Shown in pieces: positions 14,384-18,745 of a DNA stretch of 18,745 nucleotides (its first letter is position 1; every line of letters starts with the position of its first letter). The position numbers and the translations under genes were made by a program. The stretch comes from an uncultured Collinsella sp. (lineage in GTDB: Bacteria > Actinomycetota > Coriobacteriia > Coriobacteriales > Coriobacteriaceae): the NCBI GenBank assembly GCA_902467875.1, contig CABQWP010000042.1, positions 1 to 18,745 of the forward strand, written 5' to 3'. The notes beneath the pieces were generated by a model that saw only the letters and a program-made list of their open reading frames with translations, made no database searches and was not told where the DNA came from.

Positions 14384-16459
14384 ATGAGATTCTCGATTAT
14401 TAGCGAGATCCCCGGCAGGACCCGTCTTCAATTGGCGGGTCCTGTGCCAGAGAGCGATCTCGATGCACTTCTTAAGCTCAGCGGCGATATCGACGGCGTG
14501 CACAAGGTGCGCGTCTACGGCCGTATTGGCCAGATGGCGCTCGAATATGACGAGCGATGTCGTGCGAGCGTGCTCGACGCCCTGGGCGCACTCGATGCTC
14601 AAGCTATCGCCGATGCCAAGTCGGGCTACGTGATGCAACTCGAGCCGCGCAAGCATAAACTCGTTATGGACCTGGCGACACTCGTCGGTGCCCATTACGC
14701 ACGTCGTTGGTTCTTGCCGACGCCTCTGCGCGCGGTGTTTGTCGTGGCCGGTTACATGGCATTTTTGCGCGCTGCCCTTCATGAGCTGGCGCAGCCGCGC
14801 CTGACCGTTCCCGTGCTCGACGCTTCGGCCATCGGCATTTCGTTCGTCAAGCGTGATGTCGACACCGCGGGCCAGACGATGTTCCTGCTCAACGTGGGCG
14901 AGCTGCTCGAGGACTACACCCGCGCCATGAGCGAAAACGAGCTCATCAACTCGCTGCTCGATGTGCCCGACAAGGCGCAAAAGGTTGTCGGCGACACCGA
15001 AGTGGGTGTTGCCGCGACCGAGCTCGAGCCCGGCGATCTGGTCGCTGTGCGCACTGGCATGTCCATCTGCATCGACGGCGTGGTTGAGCAGGGGAGCGCC
15101 ATGGTCAACCAGGCGACCCTGACCGGCGAGCCGCTGGCCGTCGAGCGCAGCGCAGGCGACGACGTATTCGCCGGCACCGTCGTGGAAGACGGCAGCATCT
15201 TGGTGCGCGTGCGCGCCAACACGGCACAGACCAAGCTGCGCTCAATCGTCTCGCTCGTGCAGACGGCCGACTCGCTCAAGTCCGAGGGCCAGTCGCATAT
15301 GGAGGACCTTGCCAACAAGATCGTCCCGTGGAACTTCCTGCTCGCGGGCCTGGTTGCGCTTACCACCCGCAGCCTCATCAAGACCTCGGCGGCGCTGATG
15401 GTCGACTACTCGTGCGCACTCAAGCTCACGGGTTCCGTCGCCGTCATGACTGCCATGAGCGACGCCGCCAAGATGGGCGTAATGGTCAAGGGCGCGAAGT
15501 ACTTTGAGTCGTTTGCCAAGGCCGACACCATTGTGTTTGATAAGACCGGTACGCTCACCGAGGCGCAGCCGCGTCTTGCCTGCGTACTCACCACCGATGG
15601 CTGGAGCGAGGACGAGGTCCTGCGCCTTTCCGCTTGCCTGGAGGAGCATTTTCCGCATCCGGTGGCGCGCGCCGTGGTCAATGCGGCACGTGAGCGCGGG
15701 CTCGAGCATCGCGAGCGCCACGCCGCCGTCGAGTACATCGTGGCGCACGGCATTGCCTCGTCCATCGAAGGGCGTCGCGCTATCATCGGTTCCGCGCACT
15801 TTGTATTTGAGGACGAGGGCGCGCAGCTCGATTCCGACATCAAGGAACGCATTGAGTCCCAGATGCAGGGCCTGTCGCCGCTGTACCTGGCGGTCGATGG
15901 CAAGGTCGTCGGCGTGCTCGGTATCGAGGATCCGCTCAAGGCCGGGGTCCGTGAGGCCATCGCCGACTTGCACGCGTTGGGCGTTAAGCACGTGGTCATG
16001 CTCACGGGCGACTCGGAGCGCACGGCCGAGCGCATTGCTCGCGAGGCAGGTGTCGACGAGTTTAAGGCCGAGCTGCTGCCCGAGGACAAGTACGCGTATG
16101 TTGAGCGGATTAAGCGCGAGGGGCGCCACGTTGCCATGGTGGGCGACGGCGTCAACGATTCGCCGGCGCTCGGTTTGGCCGACGTGGGGCTGGCCATGGG
16201 CGGCGGAAGCGACATCGCCAAGGAGGTCGCCGATATCATCCTGACTGACACGGATCTCGCCGCAATCGTGCGTCTACGCCGCATGAGCCAGGGGCTTATC
16301 GACCGTCTGACGAGTTCGTATTCCAAGGTGATGCTCACCAACTCGGCGCTCTTGGCACTGGGCATTACCGGCATGATTACTCCGCAGACGTCGTCACTGC
16401 TGCACAACGGCTCAACGATCGCCTACAGTCTGGGCAACGCGAAGGCTTACCTGCGTTAG
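14384..16459 (+). CDS. P1B-type heavy-metal-transporting ATPase with atypical SC transport motif, 691 aa
   Basis: This is a membrane pump that moves a transition metal across the membrane using a phospho-aspartate cycle. Residues 1-70 form an HMA-like fold beginning IPGRTRLQL (9-17) but have no CxxC metal site. The actuator TGE is 247-249, the phosphorylation site D386 is in DKTGT, the HP motif of P1B pumps is H425-P426, and the hinge GDGVND is 587-592. The membrane motif that selects metal usually reads CPC, SPC or TPC; here it is Y342-S343-C344-A345-L346, with no proline. One or two of the N-terminal helices are weakly hydrophobic (about 105-175). The ribosome site is poor (CAGGCA), consistent with coupling to the helper gene 18 bp upstream. 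A terminator follows at 16484-16529. The metal is unknown; Mn or Zn are possible by analogy with CtpC-PacL. Confidence 0.93.
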   Translation: MRFSIISEIPGRTRLQLAGPVPESDLDALLKLSGDIDGVHKVRVYGRIGQMALEYDERCRASVLDALGALDAQAIADAKSGYVMQLEPRKHKLVMDLATLVGAHYARRWFLPTPLRAVFVVAGYMAFLRAALHELAQPRLTVPVLDASAIGISFVKRDVDTAGQTMFLLNVGELLEDYTRAMSENELINSLLDVPDKAQKVVGDTEVGVAATELEPGDLVAVRTGMSICIDGVVEQGSAMVNQATLTGEPLAVERSAGDDVFAGTVVEDGSILVRVRANTAQTKLRSIVSLVQTADSLKSEGQSHMEDLANKIVPWNFLLAGLVALTTRSLIKTSAALMVDYSCALKLTGSVAVMTAMSDAAKMGVMVKGAKYFESFAKADTIVFDKTGTLTEAQPRLACVLTTDGWSEDEVLRLSACLEEHFPHPVARAVVNAARERGLEHRERHAAVEYIVAHGIASSIEGRRAIIGSAHFVFEDEGAQLDSDIKERIESQMQGLSPLYLAVDGKVVGVLGIEDPLKAGVREAIADLHALGVKHVVMLTGDSERTAERIAREAGVDEFKAELLPEDKYAYVERIKREGRHVAMVGDGVNDSPALGLADVGLAMGGGSDIAKEVADIILTDTDLAAIVRLRRMSQGLIDRLTSSYSKVMLTNSALLALGITGMITPQTSSLLHNGSTIAYSLGNAKAYLR

Positions 16460-16483
16460 CAGACGTGTTCGCCCACGTTATCT

Positions 16484-16529
16484 GGCCTGCGCCCAGACGG
16501 CATCGGTGTCGTCCGGGCGCAGGTCTTTT
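16484..16529 (+). terminator. Intrinsic terminator of the metal ATPase operon
   Basis: GGCCTGCGCCC (16484-16494) pairs with GGGCGCAGGTC (16515-16525), 11 bp including one G-U, followed by TTTT. The loop can form an extra GACG/CGTC stem. Confidence 0.8.
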
Positions 16530-16533
16530 GCAT

Positions 16534-16582
16534 TTGATTATTTGCTAGCTTCTCTATATAGTGTTGCTAACGGTGCTAGCAA
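16534..16582 (+). promoter_or_regulatory. Toxin-antitoxin promoter with three half-sites
   Basis: TTGATT (16534-16539) and TATAGT (16557-16562) are spaced 17 nt. TTGCTAGC (16542-16549) lies in the spacer, TTGCTAAC (16564-16571) follows the -10, and GCTAGCAA (16575-16582) is the exact inverse of the first. This is the expected layout for autorepression by a ribbon-helix-helix antitoxin. Confidence 0.6.
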
Positions 16583-16602
16583 TTGAAGGGAGCGGGATCA
16601 AC

Positions 16603-16956
16603 GTGGGTGCTGTTAGCGGCATGGCACAGGTGAACGTTCGCGTGGATCGCCAGGTCAAGAACCGTGCCGAGGAAGCGCTGCAGCTTTCGGGCAGGTCACT
16701 GCCCGAGCTCATCAAAAAGGTGGTGGCCAAGGTCGCGCAGGGTGGCGGGCAGTGCGAGGAAGTGCTTGCGGCCGTCGACGACCGGCAGCAGGCCGTCGCG
16801 CCCGATACTCCGTTCGCCGCGTCGTGGGCAGTGGCAGACCGGCTTTATGCAGATATGGGCATCGCTGCGTCGCCTGTATCCGACGATCGCGATTGGGACA
16901 CAATCTATTCCGAAGCCATGGACGAGCGCTATCGCCAAAAGGGGATGATCCTGTGA
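16603..16956 (+). CDS. RelB/DinJ-like antitoxin, 117 aa
   Basis: This is the labile DNA-binding half of a type II toxin-antitoxin module. The N-terminal part AQVNVRVDRQVKNRAEEAL, followed by GRSLPELIKKVV, reads as the strand-helix-helix of a RelB/DinJ ribbon-helix-helix domain. The C-terminal half (SDDRDWDTIYSEAMDERYRQ) would wrap and neutralise the toxin. I chose GTG 16603 because GAAGGGAG (16585-16592) lies 10 nt upstream; ATG 16621 has no visible site. It overlaps the PIN toxin gene by 4 nt (GTGA), the usual coupled order of antitoxin then toxin. RelB/DinJ antitoxins normally pair with RelE/YafQ toxins, so pairing with a PIN toxin is a less common combination. It probably represses its own promoter through the half-sites upstream. 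Confidence 0.82.
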   Translation: MGAVSGMAQVNVRVDRQVKNRAEEALQLSGRSLPELIKKVVAKVAQGGGQCEEVLAAVDDRQQAVAPDTPFAASWAVADRLYADMGIAASPVSDDRDWDTIYSEAMDERYRQKGMIL

Positions 16957-17468
16957 GCGGGGCTCCCCTCAAAATAATGGTGGATGCCAACGTATGGGTC
17001 GATTCGTTTTGCGCCGACCATGCCGAGTCGCTTGCCGCACGCGCGTTTATTGGGCAGGCGACGGAGGCGGGGGCATTGCTGTTCTTTCCGGTGCATATCG
17101 CCAAGGACGTGCTGTACGTTGTCCAACACGAACTGAAGCGCAGCGTTCTTGCCAGCGGGGGAGCGCTCGACGAGGCTTCTGCCCGCGCGATTGGCGATGC
17201 GGCACTGGCATTTGTTCGGAACATGACCGAAAACGCCACAGCCGTGGGCGCTGATGCATCCGATCTGTGGCTAGCCGACAAATATCTGACGCTCCATCGC
17301 GATTACGAGGACAACTTGGTGCTCGCCGCGTGCAAGCGCGCGCAGGTCGATTACTTGGTGACCAACGATCGTAAGCTGCTCGAACATGCCGATCTTGCAG
17401 TAAAGACCCCGCGCCAAATGATGCCAATTCTGGCTTTGACCGAACGTGGCGGCGCGGCTATCGGTTGA
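16953..17468 (+). CDS. PIN-domain ribonuclease toxin (VapC-like), 171 aa
   Basis: This is a metal-dependent ribonuclease of the PIN family, the toxin of the pair. The start is GTG 16953, overlapping the antitoxin stop; AGGGGA sits just upstream. PIN acidic residues are visible: D11 in MVDANVWVDS (with D17), D117 and D120 in DYEDNLVLAACK, and D139 in VTNDRKLL. The block EDNLVLAACKRAQVDYLVTN is the typical C-terminal PIN core where an acidic residue is followed by a helix and a strand leading to the last aspartate. At 171 aa it is longer than the usual 130-140 aa VapC and closer to PIN proteins in gut Actinobacteria and Firmicutes. RNA target unknown. A bidirectional terminator follows. Confidence 0.88.
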   Translation: MSGAPLKIMVDANVWVDSFCADHAESLAARAFIGQATEAGALLFFPVHIAKDVLYVVQHELKRSVLASGGALDEASARAIGDAALAFVRNMTENATAVGADASDLWLADKYLTLHRDYEDNLVLAACKRAQVDYLVTNDRKLLEHADLAVKTPRQMMPILALTERGGAAIG

Positions 17469-17480
17469 CGCGAACTGTTT

Positions 17481-17517
17481 GCGGGCCTCTTGGACGACGA
17501 TGCGCCAAGGGGCCCGC
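17481..17517. terminator. Bidirectional terminator between the PIN toxin and the convergent minus-strand gene
   Basis: GCGGGCCTCTTGG (17481-17493) pairs with CCAAGGGGCCCGC (17505-17517), 13 bp with one G-U. It lies between convergent stop codons. The T-tracts are weak (GTCTGCTATTT on the plus side). Confidence 0.65.
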
Positions 17518-17526
17518 GTCTGCTAT

Positions 17527-17961
17527 TTACAAAAGCTCGGCCTTAATGGCGGGACTTTCTGCGAGCTGCTCGGCTGCCTTTTCGTCTGAGCTGTCGAGTG
17601 CTGCCAGACTGCGGTAGACCCACTCGTTGACCTGGGTGTTCTTGACGCCTGCAGTCTGCATAAGGGCACCTACCTCGCGGATTGCTGCGAACAGATCGGC
17701 TTTGGGACCCGCGAGCTCGACCTCGATGCCGTGGTAGGCGGCCACGCCGCGGTTCTCACTCACGTGGTCGATAAAGCCCTCGACGGTCTCAAGCTGCTGG
17801 GCGAGAGCTGCATCATCGTCAGCGTCCAGCGCAACAAGGGCGTTCGAAACCGTGAGGGCGGGATGTCCGCAGGGGACAAAGCCTTCGATGACATCCATAG
17901 CTTCGGTAATGGTTGAGCCCAGGCCTGCGAGGGCATTGACAAGTTGCTGCTTGGTATCCAT
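17527..17961 (-). CDS. Unrecognised small acidic protein, 144 aa
   Basis: I do not recognise this protein. The frame is supported by a clear ribosome site on the minus strand (GAAAGGA, 5 nt before ATG 17961) and by convergence on a terminator. The product is strongly acidic and Ala-rich, with no signal peptide or membrane segment. It looks all-helical: residues 1-28 form an amphipathic helix (KQQLVNALAGLGSTITEAMD), a single Cys-Gly-His-Pro occurs at 31-34, and the C-terminal third is again helical (WVYRSLAALDSSDEKAAEQ). There is a DADDDAA acidic run near residue 50. It is a single gene between the toxin-antitoxin module and tmRNA, divergent from tmRNA. Lacking domain matches, I assign no function. 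Confidence 0.75.
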   Translation of the reverse strand: MDTKQQLVNALAGLGSTITEAMDVIEGFVPCGHPALTVSNALVALDADDDAALAQQLETVEGFIDHVSENRGVAAYHGIEVELAGPKADLFAAIREVGALMQTAGVKNTQVNEWVYRSLAALDSSDEKAAEQLAESPAIKAELL

Positions 17962-18198
17962 AACGGTCCTTTCGACGGGTCAATTTTGCTTGGCGAAAAT
18001 ATACGTGACGCGATCGGTAGCAAAAGTGCGAAGTACGGCGCACATTGGGGTCTTCACAGCTCGTGCATAGAACAGCTGTCCGCTTTCAGAACGTGGTAAG
18101 ATAACACTCCACAAGCGGGGCTCGCCCTGCATGTTCCTTGAAAAGTCGACGGGTGTTGGGCGCTCGTGCCCAATGCCATCCAGACTTTCCCAACATTC
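17962..18198. other. Divergent gap between the 144-aa gene and tmRNA
   Basis: No gene is seen in these 237 bp. TAAGAT (18097-18102) is a possible -10 for tmRNA but has no good -35. TTGGGC/GCCCAA (18156-18161, 18168-18173) is a small hairpin, and TGTTGGG (18154-18160) could alternatively pair with CCCAACA (18189-18195) just before the mature tmRNA 5' end. Confidence 0.4.
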
Positions 18199-18562
18199 GG
18201 GGGCGACTGGTTTCGACACGATAGCTCTGAGAGAGGAAGCAAGCCGAGGTCTCCTCGCCTCGTTAAACAGGGGTACCGTCAAATTGAATTGACAACAACT
18301 CTTCTTTTGAGCCTATGGCTCTCGCTGCTTAGTTTATAGCGGCGCGTCAACCCGGTGATTTCCCCGACACCGGCGCGACGTCATTTTAGGGGAATGCTCC
18401 CGCGCACGTAATCGGTATGGCGCGGGCTAAGACCGAACCGGTTGGGATGCCGCGAGCGTGTCGCTGCGCGCAAAGCGTCCGAGACTAAACCAGTGACTGA
18501 GCTTGGAGATGCCAATCAGGGGGCTTTCGTGGACCGGAGTTCGATTCTCCGCGCCTCCACCA
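18199..18562 (+). ncRNA. ssrA: Transfer-messenger RNA (one-piece tmRNA)
   Basis: tmRNA rescues stalled ribosomes by acting as tRNA(Ala) and then as mRNA for a degradation tag. The 5' end GGGGGCGACTGGTTTCGACA matches the tmRNA consensus. The 3' end carries a T-arm GGAGTTCGATTCTCC and an encoded CCA (18560-18562). The 7-bp acceptor stem pairs GGGGGCG (18199-18205) with CGCCTCC (18552-18558), with one G-U. The tag frame GAC AAC AAC TCT TCT TTT GAG CCT ATG GCT CTC GCT GCT TAG (18291-18332) gives DNNSSFEPMALAA; an in-frame TGA two codons upstream limits the resume codon to ATT 18288 or GAC 18291. Length of 364 nt is typical. Pseudoknot regions (CCCGGTG...CACCGG-like GC-rich stretches at 18350-18480) follow the tag. 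A strong terminator follows. Confidence 0.97.
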
Positions 18563-18570
18563 TAAGTAAC

Positions 18571-18608
18571 AGGCAGGTAGATACTTATATCTACCTGCCT
18601 TTTTATTT
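18571..18608 (+). terminator. Intrinsic terminator of tmRNA
   Basis: A perfect 13-bp stem AGGCAGGTAGATA/TATCTACCTGCCT (18571-18583, 18588-18600) with a CTTA loop is followed by TTTTATTT. Confidence 0.95.
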
Positions 18609-18619
18609 CTAGTCCGTAC

Positions 18620-18636
18620 CGCGGAGAATCGAACTC
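18620..18636 (-). repeat. Inverted 17-nt copy of the tmRNA T-arm region
   Basis: CGCGGAGAATCGAACTC is the exact reverse complement of tmRNA 18537-18553. No remaining tRNA structure surrounds it. It may be a remnant of an integration event at ssrA or an element end. Confidence 0.6.
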
Positions 18637-18657
18637 TATGCAGGGCGCGAGCGTTAA

Positions 18658-18734
18658 ACAAACGCGGAGCGTTTGTAGCGAGTGGGCGAGGACGCCGGCA
18701 GGCGGCCGCAGCCGGGGGGGATTTGCGGAGCAAA
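18658..18734. repeat. Two hairpins sharing a GC-GGA-GC apex at the window end
   Basis: ACAAACGC/GCGTTTGT (18658-18665, 18669-18676) and TTTGC/GCAAA (18722-18726, 18730-18734) both enclose GGA. No gene is seen from 18609 to the window end. Confidence 0.4.
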
Positions 18735-18745
18735 ATACGTCCCAG

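Noticed and set aside
16752..16952. Upstream extension of the PIN toxin frame
   Set aside because: It lies inside the antitoxin gene; the GTG at 16953 has a ribosome site and matches the PIN N-terminus.
18620..18636. A tRNA gene on the minus strand downstream of tmRNA
   Set aside because: Only a T-arm-like segment is present; no acceptor, D-arm or anticodon arm can be drawn around it.
18485..18733. Minus-strand frame over the tmRNA 3' end
   Set aside because: Its translation (GESNSGP) is the well-known artefact of reading a T-arm backwards; the region is tmRNA plus terminator.
1..18745. CRISPR array or insertion-sequence transposase
   Set aside because: No regularly spaced direct repeats and no transposase or integrase frame were found in the window.

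Overview
The window is a high-GC, gene-dense bacterial chromosome segment. The GC-rich codon use, the sortase-assembled pilus genes, the DUF6110-type small protein next to a P-type ATPase, and a tmRNA tag ending in MALAA together suggest a Coriobacteriia member (Actinomycetota), most likely Collinsella. That assignment is inference from recall; no search was run.

Layout, left to right. (1) Positions 2-3679 hold a pilus cluster: the C-terminal end of a cell-wall-anchored protein with an MPSTG-type sorting signal, a complete SpaA/FimA-type major pilin with LPLTG, and a class C sortase that would polymerise it. (2) Positions 3955-7456 are gatCAB, three genes overlapping by 1 nt each, encoding the tRNA-dependent Asn/Gln amidotransferase. 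GatB carries an extra block of about 66 residues. (3) Positions 7462-7806 contain a 139-bp near-perfect palindrome, an intrinsic terminator, and a 77-bp imperfect palindrome ending 18 bp before a stand-alone AAA_14/DUF4143 ATPase (7807-9171). (4) Positions 9236-13939 hold an AraC-family regulator divergent from two back-to-back fused permease/ATPase ABC genes, an arrangement recalling ybtA-ybtP-ybtQ siderophore loci. (5) Positions 14011-16529 form a compact two-gene metal-transport operon: a promoter with an 8-6-8 inverted repeat between -35 and -10, a leader with two small hairpins, an 81-aa membrane-anchored helper protein, a P1B-type ATPase with an atypical SC motif, and a terminator. (6) Positions 16534-17517 carry a toxin-antitoxin pair (RelB/DinJ-like antitoxin plus PIN toxin, GTGA overlap) with its own promoter and half-sites. 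(7) Positions 17527-18608 hold a small unrecognised gene on the minus strand, then tmRNA (ssrA) and its terminator. An inverted 17-nt copy of the tmRNA T-arm lies just beyond.

Most interesting candidate system: the helper protein plus P1B ATPase. The helper resembles in plan the mycobacterial PacL (DUF1490) partners of metal-efflux ATPases (N-terminal glycine-rich membrane helix, then a soluble Ala/Glu-rich helix), but has three cysteines in place of the His/Asp-rich tail. The atypical transport-site motif (Y-S-C-A, no CPx proline) and the promoter operator support treating it as a metal-responsive unit of unknown specificity. Second tier: the palindromic elements around the DUF4143 ATPase, the RelB-PIN mixed TA pair, and the tmRNA-linked inverted repeat.
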